Assembly (NCBI RefSeq): GCF_019049255.1
Contig: NZ_JAGMUJ010000040.1
Span: 186,001-250,000, forward strand
Reading direction: 5' to 3'
Length of the DNA stretch: 64,000 nucleotides
DNA from: Streptomyces sp. AC558_RSS880
Lineage (GTDB): Bacteria; Actinomycetota; Actinomycetes; Streptomycetales; Streptomycetaceae
A model generated the notes under the pieces. That model ran no database searches and was not told the origin of the DNA. It was given only the letters and a program-made list of their open reading frames with translations. How positions within the stretch are numbered: the first letter of the stretch is position 1; each line of letters opens with the position of its first letter. Of the stretch, positions 32,527 through 40,434 are shown piece by piece. The position numbers and the translations under genes are program-made.

Positions 32527-33414
32527 ATGGCGATCCGCGCCCCCTACCGTTCCCTTCGCGGCATATCCGCCGTCGTCGCCCTGCTCGCGATCGGCGCGGT
32601 GGGATGCTCGGACGTCTCCGACGCCGTCGACAGCGCCAAGGAGGGCGCGAAGAAGGTGGCTCGCCAGCGCTCGGTGTTCTCGCTGGACATCGGCGACTGC
32701 TACAACCCGAACGGCAAGGCCGAGGGGGAGGCGTACTCCGTCGAGATCGTGCCCTGCGACGAGGCGCACGAGGGCCAGGTCGTCGGCGAGTTCGCGATCG
32801 ACGAGGGCAAGGAGTACCCCGGCGACGACGGGATCTCGGCGATCGCGGACGACCGCTGCCCGGTCGAGGCGCAGAAGTACGCCCCGGACACCTGGGCGCT
32901 CCCCGAGGGCGCCGCCCTCTTCTACTACACCCCGACCAAGGAGAGCTGGGCGACGGGTGACCGCGCGGTGAGCTGCACCTACACCTCGGAGAAGGGCACG
33001 CTCAGCGGCTCGCTGGACACCGCGAAGTCCCTCAAGCCCGAGCAGGCCACGTACCTCGAGGGTTCGAACGCGGTCTACGAGGCCCTGTGGGCGAACCAGC
33101 CCGCGAAGGACGCCGTCGAGGACGACCTGGCCGGCTACAAGGCGCAGGCCAAGGCCGTCGCGGCCGCCCTCGACACACACGTCAAGGGCCTGGGCGGCAT
33201 CGAGGGCACCGAAGTCGGCAAGCTCCGCGCGACCCTGACGAAGGCGGCCGGGAACTGGAAGAAGGCCGCGAACGCCGCCGACACCGACGCGTTCTACATC
33301 GCCTACGACCCGGCGTTCACCGACATCGACCCGAACAAGTCGGTCGCCGCCCGCAAGGAACTGGGCCTGGCCACCACCGTCCCGGCCGACGAGGCCGAGG
33401 TCTGGGCGGGCTGA
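32527..33414 (+). CDS. Lipoprotein with septum-formation-type domain
   Basis: A 295-aa secreted protein. The signal peptide RGISAVVALLAIGAVGC ends in a lipobox (AVGC, Cys27), so the mature protein is anchored to the outer face of the membrane. Residues ~50-155 carry GDCYNPNGKA...VPCDEAHEGQVVGEF and DRCPVEAQKYAPDTWALPEG...SCTYT, the paired-Cys pattern of the Septum_form family. The rest is helical and lysine-rich. The ribosome-binding site AGAGGA lies within the right arm of a small hairpin (32491-32517). No operon partners. Function unknown. Confidence 0.8.
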   Translation: MAIRAPYRSLRGISAVVALLAIGAVGCSDVSDAVDSAKEGAKKVARQRSVFSLDIGDCYNPNGKAEGEAYSVEIVPCDEAHEGQVVGEFAIDEGKEYPGDDGISAIADDRCPVEAQKYAPDTWALPEGAALFYYTPTKESWATGDRAVSCTYTSEKGTLSGSLDTAKSLKPEQATYLEGSNAVYEALWANQPAKDAVEDDLAGYKAQAKAVAAALDTHVKGLGGIEGTEVGKLRATLTKAAGNWKKAANAADTDAFYIAYDPAFTDIDPNKSVAARKELGLATTVPADEAEVWAG

Positions 33415-33544
33415 CGCTCCGCGGAAGCCGGCCGCCGTGCCCGCCCCCGTGCTCACCGGCCTGTTCGGACCTCGTCTCCGCTTCGGCGGTGAGCCCGGCA
33501 CGCCCTTCACGCACCGGTCCGGCAACCGGTTCCGCGCCAGGCGT

Positions 33545-33569
33545 GGCCGGTCCTCCGGCATGACCGGCC
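33545..33569. terminator. Hairpin downstream of the lipoprotein gene
   Basis: GGCCGGTC at 33545-33552 and GACCGGCC at 33562-33569 pair perfectly around a nine-base loop. It lies 131 bases after the stop, so the terminator role is plausible but not certain. Confidence 0.45.
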
Positions 33570-33588
33570 GGACAGGACCCGGGCGGGG

Positions 33589-33626
33589 GGTACGGATGCT
33601 TCGGTGAACGCCGAAGCATCCGTACC
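33589..33626. promoter_or_regulatory. Long perfect inverted repeat, likely ArsR operator
   Basis: GGTACGGATGCTTCGG at 33589-33604 and CCGAAGCATCCGTACC at 33611-33626 are perfect 16-base arms with a six-base spacer. The element ends 13 bases before the ArsR-family ATG, so it should overlap its promoter or leader. ArsR dimers bind long imperfect palindromes; this one is exact. Confidence 0.75.
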
Positions 33627-33639
33627 GCATGCTGGGGGC

Positions 33640-34350
33640 ATGACCACCAAGGACCCCCGGGCGGCCGGTCTCGCGCGGCTCGCCGCGCTGGTCGCCGACG
33701 AGACGCGGGCCGCGTGTCTGCTGGCGCTGCTGGACGGGCGGGCCTGGACGGCGGGCGAGCTGGCCCGGCACGCCGGTGTCGCCGCGTCCACGCTGAGCGA
33801 GCACCTGGGCAAACTGGTCGCGGGCGGGCTGCTGGCCGAGGAACGGCAGGGGCGGCACCGGTACGTGCGGCTGGCCGACGCGCGGGGCGCGCAACTGGTG
33901 GAGGACCTGGCCGCACAGGTGGCCCCGGGTATCGCCGAACGCCCGCGCACGCTGCGGCAGGCGGGCGCCGGGTCGGCCATGGCCCGCGGGCGGACCTGCT
34001 ACGACCATCTCGCCGGACGGCTCGGCATCGCCGTCACGGACGCCCTCACCGCGCGGGGGCTGCTGCTCCAGGACACCGGGTTCGCGCTCACGGACGCGGG
34101 GCTGCGCTGGTTCGGCACGGCGGGCATCGGCCTGGACCGCCGTGGACGGCGGCCGCTGGCCCGCGCCTGCCTGGACTGGACGGAACGCCGCCCCCACCTC
34201 GCCGGAGTGGCGGGCGCGGCCCTGTGCCGGCACGCCCTGGAGACGGGGTGGTGCGTGCGCATCGGCTCCGAGCGGGCGGTGAAGGTGACGGAGGCGGGCG
34301 AACGCGCGCTGTCCGAGCTGCTGGGGATCCCGGCGCAGGCCCTCCGCTGA
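33640..34350 (+). CDS. ArsR family winged-helix regulator
   Basis: A 236-aa regulator. Residues 10-85 form the ArsR winged helix (LARLAALVADETRAACLLALLDGRAWTAGELARHAGVAASTLSEHLGKLVAGGLLAEERQGRHRYVRLAD). The second half (YDHLAGRLGIAVTDALTARGLLL ... GIGLDRRGRRPLARACLDWTERRPHLAGVAGAALCRHALE) is found in a subset of ArsR proteins with an added C-terminal domain. No Cys metal site of the CxC type is evident. ATG 33640 is chosen over a GTG at 33604 because the latter lies inside the operator palindrome. No target operon adjoins it on the same strand; autoregulation is likely. Confidence 0.85.
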   Translation: MTTKDPRAAGLARLAALVADETRAACLLALLDGRAWTAGELARHAGVAASTLSEHLGKLVAGGLLAEERQGRHRYVRLADARGAQLVEDLAAQVAPGIAERPRTLRQAGAGSAMARGRTCYDHLAGRLGIAVTDALTARGLLLQDTGFALTDAGLRWFGTAGIGLDRRGRRPLARACLDWTERRPHLAGVAGAALCRHALETGWCVRIGSERAVKVTEAGERALSELLGIPAQALR

Positions 34351-34470
34351 CCGGCAGGTTTCGCCGGAGAACCGCGGGCTTCCCGCCCCCGTACCTCCTC
34401 CTGGCCCCGGGGCGCCGGCGGGTGGTTCCCGTGTCTCGCGGGCGTGTCGGCGTCCCGGTCCCGGTCGGCG

Positions 34471-34509
34471 CGGCACGGCACAGCACAGCACGGCACGGCA
34501 CGGCACGGC
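34471..34509. repeat. CGGCA/CAGCA 5-base tandem repeat
   Basis: Units read CGGCA, CGGCA, CAGCA, CAGCA, CGGCA, CGGCA, CGGCA, CGGC. A simple-sequence tract in non-coding DNA between convergent genes, likely variable in copy number between strains. Confidence 0.8.
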
Positions 34510-34621
34510 CGAGCGGGACATCGGCACGGCTGAGGCCTCGGCTTCCAGGGGCGGTGCCGGTTCCGCGTTCACCGGGCGCTCCGGGGCCGTTCGCCGGGCG
34601 GTCCGGGGGCGTGCGGCGGAC

Positions 34622-34660
34622 CGTGCCGCGGTCCGGGAGAGTGACACGGTCCGCGGCACG
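34622..34660. terminator. Hairpin terminator downstream of the alcohol dehydrogenase gene
   Basis: CGTGCCGCGG at 34622-34631 pairs perfectly with CCGCGGCACG at 34651-34660. It lies 24 bases beyond the alcohol dehydrogenase stop on the minus strand and can also stop plus-strand transcripts. Confidence 0.65.
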
Positions 34661-34683
34661 GCCGAAGGCGCGACGGGCGCGCT

Positions 34684-35769
34684 CTAGAAGACCACCAGGG
34701 CCCGTCCGCCCTTGCCGGCCAGCATGGTGTCGAAGGCGGCCGGGATGCCGTCCAGGGCGATGTGTTCGGTGACCAGGGCGCCTAGGTCGAGGCGGCCGGT
34801 CCGGATGTGCTCGGCGAGGACCGGCAGGTCGCGGGCCGGGTCGGAGTTGCCGTAGACGCAGCCGGAGAGGGTCCGGCCCCAGTGGAAGATCTCCAGGGCG
34901 TTGAAGGTGACCTGCTGGTCCTTGCCGCCGATGCCGACGACCGTGGTGCGCCCGCCGCGCCGGGTGGACTCCCAGGCCGTGCGGATGGTGGCCGCCCGGC
35001 CGACGCACTCGACGGCCACGTCCACGCCCTCCTTGCCGGTGAGGGCGCGGATCCGCCGGGCGGTGGTGTCCGAGGCGACGAGGTACTCGGTGGCGCCCGC
35101 GGACCGCGCGAGCTCCTCCTTCTCCGGGGAGACGTCGACCGCGACGATCGTGGACGCGCCCGCGATCCGGGCCGACTGGAGCGCCGCGAGGCCCACTCCC
35201 CCGACGCCGAACACCGCGACCGTCTCGCCCGGCCGGACCCGCGCGGAGTGGTGGACGGCGCCGTAGCCGGTGAGCACCGCGCAGCCCAGGAGCGCGGCGT
35301 CGGTGAGCGGGACGCCGTCCGGGGCGGGCAGCACGCAGGACGCGGGCACCACCGTCTCCTCGGCGAACGCGGCGACGTTCAGCCCCGGGTACAGGTCGGT
35401 GCCGTCGTCGGCGCGGCGGGCGTGCACCTCGGCGGCGCCGGCCAGGGCGTCCGCGCACAGCCAGACCTCGCCGCGCGCGCAGGCGGGGCAGGTGCCGCAG
35501 GAGGGCGCCCAGTTGAGGACCACGCCGTCACCGGGCGCGACATGGGTGACGCCCTCGCCGACGGCGACGACCGTGCCGGCGCCCTCGTGGCCGAGGACGG
35601 CCGGGACCGGCAGGCGCATGGTGCCGTCGGACAGGGACAGGTCGGAGTGGCAGACCCCGGCGGCGGCGAGCCGGACGCGGACCCGGCCGGGGCCGGGTTC
35701 GGGCAGCTCGATCCCGGTGATCTCCAGCGGGGCACCGACGGCGGGCAGAACGGCGGCACGTACGGCCAT
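34684..35769 (-). CDS. Zinc-dependent alcohol dehydrogenase (class III-like MDR)
   Basis: A 361-aa enzyme with both zinc sites: the catalytic site (CHSDLSLSDG and GHEGAGTVVAVGEGV) and the structural lobe CGTCPACARGEVWLC. The Rossmann loop is VAVFGVGGVGLAALQSARIAGASTIVAVDVS, and GGRTTVVGIGGKDQQVTFN follows. It oxidises an alcohol (or S-hydroxymethyl thiol) with NAD. It follows the aldehyde dehydrogenase gene by 16 bases, so alcohol to aldehyde to acid is the natural two-step path. Under the operator at 37234, linking it to the TetR at 31593. Confidence 0.92.
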   Translation of the reverse strand: MAVRAAVLPAVGAPLEITGIELPEPGPGRVRVRLAAAGVCHSDLSLSDGTMRLPVPAVLGHEGAGTVVAVGEGVTHVAPGDGVVLNWAPSCGTCPACARGEVWLCADALAGAAEVHARRADDGTDLYPGLNVAAFAEETVVPASCVLPAPDGVPLTDAALLGCAVLTGYGAVHHSARVRPGETVAVFGVGGVGLAALQSARIAGASTIVAVDVSPEKEELARSAGATEYLVASDTTARRIRALTGKEGVDVAVECVGRAATIRTAWESTRRGGRTTVVGIGGKDQQVTFNALEIFHWGRTLSGCVYGNSDPARDLPVLAEHIRTGRLDLGALVTEHIALDGIPAAFDTMLAGKGGRALVVF

Positions 35770-35785
35770 GGTGGATTCGACTCCC

Positions 35786-37174
35786 CTAGAACTGGAGGGA
35801 CTTGGTCTGGAGGTACTCGGTCAGGCCGTGCGTGCCGAGTTCGCGGCCCACACCGGACTGCTTGTAACCGCCGAAGGGGGCCAGCGGGTTGAAGCGGCCG
35901 CCGTTGATGTCGACCTGGCCGGTCTCCATGCGGCGGGCGAAGGCCACCGCCTCCGCCTCGTCGCCGGCCCAGACGGCGCCGGCCAGGCCGTAGACGGTGC
36001 CGTTGGCGATGCGCAGGGCGTCGTCCTCGTCGTCGTAGCGCAGGATCGACAGGACGGGGCCGAAGATCTCCTCCTGGGCGATGGTCATCTCCGGGGTGAC
36101 GTCGGCGAAGACCGTGGGGCTGACGTGGTAGCCCTTCTCGTGCGGGGAGTCGGGGCCGCCCGCGACCAGCCGGGCGCCCTCGGCGACACCCTTCTCGATG
36201 TAACCGCGCACCCGTTCCCGCTGCCCCGCGCTGACGAGCGGGCCGATGCGGTCGCCGTACTTCGCGGCGGCGGCCGCGGCGAGTTCCACGGCCTCGTCGT
36301 ACCGGTCGCGGTGGACCAGCATGCGGGTCCAGGCACTGCACGTCTGGCCGGAGTTGGACATGACGTTGGCGACGCCGACGTTGACCGCGCGGGCCAGGTC
36401 GGCGCTCGGCAGGATGACGTTGGCGGACTTGCCGCCGAGTTCCAGGGCGACCCGCTTCACCATGCCCGAGGCGATCGCGCCGATGCGGCGGCCGACGGCG
36501 GTGGAGCCGGTGAAGGAGACCAGGTCGACGCCCGGGTGCTCGGCCAGGGCCTGCCCGGCCACCGGGCCGAGCCCGGTGACGAGGTTGAACACGCCCGCCG
36601 GGATCCCGGCCTCGTGCACGGCCTGCGCGAACAGCCGCGCGACCAGCGGGGTGTCCTCGGCGGGCTTGACCACGACGGTGCAGCCGGCCGCGAGGGCGGG
36701 GGCGGTCTTGGCGACGATCTGGTGGAGCGGGTAGTTCCAGGGAGTGATCGCGCCGACCACGCCGACGGGCTCGTGGAGGACCGTCGAGTTGCCCGTCTTC
36801 TCCTCGAAGGGGTACGTCGCCGCCAGCTCGGCGTACGAGCCGGTCACGGCGATCGGCACGCCCGCGTGGACGGCCTGCGAGAGCTTGAGGGGCGAGCCGA
36901 GTTCGGCGGTCACCGTCCCGGCGATCTCGTCCTGCCGGGCCACGAGCACGTCCCGGAGCGCGGCCAGCCGGGCGGCGCGCCCGGCGGGCGGGGTGGCGGC
37001 CCAGGCGGGGAGGGCGGCGCGGGCGGCGCGCACGGCGGCGTCGACGTCCTCCACGGTGCCCGCGGGGACGGTGGCGATCACCTGTTCGTCGGCCGGGTTC
37101 ACCACCTCGATCACGTCCGGGCCGGCGGCGGGGCGCCAGGCGCCGTCGATGTACATGCCGTCGTATGCCTTCAT
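35786..37174 (-). CDS. Aldehyde dehydrogenase
   Basis: A 462-aa NAD(P)-dependent ALDH. Motifs: PWNYPLHQIVAKTAPALAAG, VKPAEDTPLVA, SFTGSTAVGRRIG, catalytic Glu in ALELGGKSANVIL and catalytic Cys in NSGQTCSAWTRML, EEIFGPVLSI, and PFGGYKQSGVGRELG. The ATG at 37174 has GGAGGAAG eight bases upstream; the extra 37 residues of open frame would cross the operator. First gene of a two-gene operon with the alcohol dehydrogenase. Confidence 0.95.
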   Translation of the reverse strand: MKAYDGMYIDGAWRPAAGPDVIEVVNPADEQVIATVPAGTVEDVDAAVRAARAALPAWAATPPAGRAARLAALRDVLVARQDEIAGTVTAELGSPLKLSQAVHAGVPIAVTGSYAELAATYPFEEKTGNSTVLHEPVGVVGAITPWNYPLHQIVAKTAPALAAGCTVVVKPAEDTPLVARLFAQAVHEAGIPAGVFNLVTGLGPVAGQALAEHPGVDLVSFTGSTAVGRRIGAIASGMVKRVALELGGKSANVILPSADLARAVNVGVANVMSNSGQTCSAWTRMLVHRDRYDEAVELAAAAAAKYGDRIGPLVSAGQRERVRGYIEKGVAEGARLVAGGPDSPHEKGYHVSPTVFADVTPEMTIAQEEIFGPVLSILRYDDEDDALRIANGTVYGLAGAVWAGDEAEAVAFARRMETGQVDINGGRFNPLAPFGGYKQSGVGRELGTHGLTEYLQTKSLQF

Positions 37175-37233
37175 CGCGCTTCCTCCGGGGCGGGGCGTCG
37201 GTGTCCGACCGCTCAGTTCGTGCGAGGGTCCTA

Positions 37234-37250
37234 AACTAGCGATGTTAGTT
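37234..37250. promoter_or_regulatory. TetR-type operator upstream of the ALDH-ADH operon
   Basis: AACTAGCGATGTTAGTT, flanked so that AAACTA and TAGTTT form perfect arms. It is 60 bases upstream of the aldehyde dehydrogenase ATG and matches the reverse complement of the site at 31549 at 13 of 17 bases. The probable binder is the TetR encoded 5 kb away at 31593. Confidence 0.6.
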
Positions 37251-37281
37251 TTACCGCGCCAGAGGTCTCCGCGTCCCCGTC

Positions 37282-38622
37282 TCACTCCTCCAGGTCGGGC
37301 AGCCGTGCCGGGTTGGGGCAGATCCGTTCGCCGTTCTGGTCGAAGACGAAGAGGTGGGCGAGGTCCACCAGGAGCGGTACCTGCATGCCGTGCCGGAGGC
37401 GGATGTCGGGGGTGGTGCGGACGATGAGGTCGCCGGGCACGCGGGGCTCGGCGGAAGCGGGGGCCGGATCCGGCTGTCCGGGCGGGGCCGGCGCTGCCGC
37501 CGGTCCCGTGCTCAGCGCGCCGGCCCGTTCCCGCAGCCGGTGCAGGACCGTGCCCCCGCGGCGTCGGCGCCGGGCCGGGCGCTCGGGCCGCGGGCGCGGG
37601 GCCTCGAGGTCGGGGACGACGGCGGGGCGGGAGCCGGTGTCGAAGTGGACGAGGACCTCGTGGCCCTGGAACTCCAGGTGCTCCACCAGGCCGGTGAGCG
37701 CCACCTCGCCGGTCCGTGCGGCGGACGGCTTGGCGATCCGTACGGCCTCCGAGCGCAGGCCCACGATGACCTCGCGGCCCTGCTGGACCCGCAGCAACTG
37801 GTGGTCCAGGGAGAGGGGTTCGGGCAGCCGCAGGAACTGCTTGCCCAGGCTGATGGTCATCGCCCCGTCGAGCGGGGCGCGCACCAGGCCGCGCAGCAGA
37901 TTGATGCGCGGGGTACCGATGAACGCGGCGACGAAGACGTTGCTCGGCAGGGAGTACACCGCACGCGGGGTACCGACCTGCTGGAGGACGCCGCCGCGCA
38001 GTACGGCGACGCGGTCGCCGAGCGACATGGCCTCGGACTGGTCGTGGGTGACGTAGACGGTGGTGACGCCCAACTCCCGGGTGAGCTGGGAGATCTCGGC
38101 ACGCAGACGGTTGCGGAGCTTGGCGTCGAGGTTGGACAGCGGCTCGTCCATCAGGAAGGCGGAGGGGTGGCGGGCGATGGCCCGGCCCATGGCGACGCGC
38201 TGGCGTTCACCTCCGGAGAGCTGGGCGGGGAAGCGGTCGAGGAGGTCCTCGATGCCGAGCATCCGGGCGGTGGCGTCCACGCGCGGGGCCGGGTCGGCGC
38301 CGGGGGACTCGATGCGCAGCGGGAAACCGATGTTGTCGCGGCTGGTCATGCTCGGGTACAGGGCGAAGTTCTGGAACACCATCGCCATGTCCCGGTCGGA
38401 GGGGGGCAGTTCGTTGCCGTACTCGCCGTCGAGGAACAGCCGGCCCTCGTCGATGTCCTCCAGTCCGGCGATCATCCGGAGCACGGTGGACTTGCCGCAG
38501 CCGGAGGGGCCGAGCAGGACGAGGAATTCGCCGGGCGCGATGTCCAGCGACAGCCGGTCCACCACGCGGACGCCTCGCGTGTATGCCTTGCTCACGTCGT
38601 GCAGGGAGATGGCGCGTGTCAT
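37282..38622 (-). CDS. CUT1-family sugar ABC transporter ATPase (MalK/MsiK-like), orphan
   Basis: A 446-aa ATPase. Walker A GPSGCGKST (residues ~38-46), Q-loop MVFQNFALYPSM, signature LSGGERQRVAMGRA, Walker B AFLMDEPLSNLDA, H-loop TVYVTHDQSEA, and the MalK-type C-terminal regulatory domain (FIGTPRINLLRG, IVGLRSEAVRIA). No permease or binding-protein genes adjoin, as with MsiK, which serves several sugar importers. Unusual: a ~65-residue Pro/Arg/Ala-rich insert (APRPRPERPARRRRRGGTVL and on) splits the C-terminal OB region, making it longer than the usual ~370 aa. Confidence 0.9.
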   Translation of the reverse strand: MTRAISLHDVSKAYTRGVRVVDRLSLDIAPGEFLVLLGPSGCGKSTVLRMIAGLEDIDEGRLFLDGEYGNELPPSDRDMAMVFQNFALYPSMTSRDNIGFPLRIESPGADPAPRVDATARMLGIEDLLDRFPAQLSGGERQRVAMGRAIARHPSAFLMDEPLSNLDAKLRNRLRAEISQLTRELGVTTVYVTHDQSEAMSLGDRVAVLRGGVLQQVGTPRAVYSLPSNVFVAAFIGTPRINLLRGLVRAPLDGAMTISLGKQFLRLPEPLSLDHQLLRVQQGREVIVGLRSEAVRIAKPSAARTGEVALTGLVEHLEFQGHEVLVHFDTGSRPAVVPDLEAPRPRPERPARRRRRGGTVLHRLRERAGALSTGPAAAPAPPGQPDPAPASAEPRVPGDLIVRTTPDIRLRHGMQVPLLVDLAHLFVFDQNGERICPNPARLPDLEE

Positions 38623-38837
38623 GAGAGTGCCCCCGGGGGCGGATCAGGGCGCTGGTGCTCCGCGTTCGGAACGCCCCGCGCGGGTCGCACGGGGCGCATG
38701 GGTCACGGAAGCTAACGGAAAGTAGCAGCCGGGGGAAGATGCCGGGCGGGATCAGGGCGCTCCGGTCCAGCAGGTGAGAAAGCGGACGTCCGAATTCAGC
38801 GGACGTCCGGATCCGATGGGGTGACCGGCGTTCCGTG

Positions 38838-39017
38838 TCAGTCGTCGCCGCTTCCCGCGCGGCCGTTCGAACGGCCCGACCGGAGCGGTTCGCCCGCCGG
38901 CAGGGTCGCCTTCGCCACCCCGCGAGCCCAGCGCGGACCGCCCCGGGCCGCCCGGACGACGCAGGCGCATCCTCCGACGGCGAGGACGAGAACACCGGCC
39001 AGGACGAGCAGAAGCAT
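38838..39017 (-). CDS. Small single-pass membrane protein (59 aa)
   Basis: Starts at ATG 39017 with a very strong ribosome-binding site (GAGGGGG, five bases before ATG). The sequence begins MLLLVLAGVLVLAVGG, a clear membrane helix, followed by CACVVRAARGGPRWARG and a hydrophilic tail ending RAGSGDD. No family recognised. Immediately upstream is a 15-base tandem repeat (39033-39092). It lies between an MFS transporter and an ABC ATPase, all on the minus strand. Confidence 0.6.
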   Translation of the reverse strand: MLLLVLAGVLVLAVGGCACVVRAARGGPRWARGVAKATLPAGEPLRSGRSNGRAGSGDD

Positions 39018-39032
39018 ATGGTCCCCCTCTCT

Positions 39033-39092
39033 GTGCGTACGGCATACGTGCGTACGGCATACCTGTGCACGGCATACGTGCGTACGGCATGG
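39033..39092. repeat. Four 15-base tandem repeats upstream of a small membrane protein gene
   Basis: Units at 39033-39047, 39048-39062, 39063-39077 and 39078-39092, consensus GTGCGTACGGCATAC. Units 1 and 2 are identical, 3 and 4 diverge. Each unit contains the palindromic core CGTACG or a variant. They sit 16 bases upstream of the small gene's start on the minus strand, where a promoter would be. Confidence 0.8.
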
Positions 39093-39172
39093 GTATGCAC
39101 AGCCCGCCTCTCGGTGGGCGGCATGTGCGATCGCGCCGTCCTGCCAGCGCGGACGCGCCCGCCGGGCACCGG

Positions 39173-40402
39173 CTAGCGAGCCGTACGGCGCCGGGGGCCG
39201 GCCCCGGTGCCCTTCCGGGGGGACGGCGGGTCCTCCGTCGGCCGGGACGGGGTGCGCAGGGCGACGCCCGAAGCCAGGAACAGCAGGGCGCCGAGCATCA
39301 CGAACGGGGCCGCCACGCCCGCGACTCCCGCGACCAGGCCCGCCGCCGCGGGCGCGGCGACCTGGCCCAGGCGGTTGCCGGTGAGGCGCAGGGCGAGGGC
39401 GGTGGAGCGGGCGTCGGCGGGGGCGGCCTGGACGACCGTCGTCATGGACAGCGGCTGACCGACGCCCAGGCAGAAGCCGAGGACGGCCAGGACCAGGGCC
39501 AGCGCCCAGACCGGCAGCGGCAGCGCGAGGCCCGCGCACAGCAGCGCCGCCAGCAGGCAGGTCACCGTCAGCAGCACCGTGCGGCCGAGCAGGCGCAGCA
39601 ACGGGGTGAGGACCAGCCGGCAGGCGATGGTGGCCGCCGCGCGGAGGCTGAGCAGCAGGCCGACGACGGCCGGGTCGATGCCCCGGTGCTCGCCGACCAC
39701 CGGGAGGTAGGCGGTGAGGATGTCGGTCGCGGACAGCACGGCCAGGCTGATGAGGATGCCCGCGGGGACGCCCCGGGCGCGCAGGATGCCCCGTACCGGC
39801 ACCCGTGCGCCCTGTCCCGTACGGGATTTCGGGGCCCCGGGCCGCTCTATGCGCCACAGCGAGGTGAGCGCGACGGCGCCGCCCGCGCCCGCCGCCAGCA
39901 GGGCGAGCGCGCTGGTCCGGGCCATGTCCGCGCCGATCAGCGCGCCCGCCGCGATGGGGCCGACCAGCTGGCCGAGCGAGGCGCCGATGGTGAAGTGGCC
40001 GAAGTTGCGGTCCTGTTCGTGCGGCGCGGACTGGCGGGCGACGAGGGACTGCGCGCCGATGACGAAGCAGAGGTGGCCGAGGCCCATCACCCCGCTCCAC
40101 AGGGCCATCGCCCACAGTGAGCCGGCGAGGCCGCTCAGCGCGCAGCCGCCGGAGATGAGCACCACGCCGGCCGGGAGCAGGGGCGCGCAGCGGCCGTGGT
40201 CGGTGCGCCGGCCGAGCGGTACGGCGGCGAACAGCGGCAGCAGCGCGTACACGCCCGCGATCACACCGATCGCCCGCTCGTCCGCGCCCAGTGCCAGCGC
40301 CCGGTAGGAGACGGCGGGCCGGGCCATCGACACCGCCCCCTGCGCGAAGCCGAAGGCGATGACGAGGCGGAGCAGCCAGCCGCGGTTCCCACCGGGCGCC
40401 AT
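39173..40402 (-). CDS. MFS transporter
   Basis: A 409-aa membrane protein with about 12 hydrophobic helices. The MFS loop 2-3 motif reads GVYALLPLFAAVPLGRRTDHGRCAPLL (G-R-x-x-D), and FVIGAQSLVARQSAPHEQDRNFGHFTIGASLGQLVGP in helices 4-5 resembles drug-export antiporter motifs. ATG 40402 is taken because GGAAGGA lies eight bases upstream and the membrane helix follows; the frame further upstream is not credible. It follows the citrate transporter gene by 32 bases, so the two may be co-transcribed. Substrate unknown. Confidence 0.85.
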   Translation of the reverse strand: MAPGGNRGWLLRLVIAFGFAQGAVSMARPAVSYRALALGADERAIGVIAGVYALLPLFAAVPLGRRTDHGRCAPLLPAGVVLISGGCALSGLAGSLWAMALWSGVMGLGHLCFVIGAQSLVARQSAPHEQDRNFGHFTIGASLGQLVGPIAAGALIGADMARTSALALLAAGAGGAVALTSLWRIERPGAPKSRTGQGARVPVRGILRARGVPAGILISLAVLSATDILTAYLPVVGEHRGIDPAVVGLLLSLRAAATIACRLVLTPLLRLLGRTVLLTVTCLLAALLCAGLALPLPVWALALVLAVLGFCLGVGQPLSMTTVVQAAPADARSTALALRLTGNRLGQVAAPAAAGLVAGVAGVAAPFVMLGALLFLASGVALRTPSRPTEDPPSPRKGTGAGPRRRTAR

Positions 40403-40434
40403 GATCGGGTCCTTCCTGAGACGGGCCGGGACGG

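Larger units (their letters stand above)
34351..34683. other. Convergent intergenic region with CGGCA repeats
   Basis: 333 bases between the ArsR and alcohol dehydrogenase genes, both ending here. It contains a run of seven and a half 5-base units CGGCA/CAGCA at 34471-34509 and the hairpin listed at 34622-34660. No gene is supported. Confidence 0.5.

Noticed and set aside
32263..34659. A 798-codon minus-strand frame
   Set aside because: Antisense to the lipoprotein and ArsR genes, with compositionally biased product.
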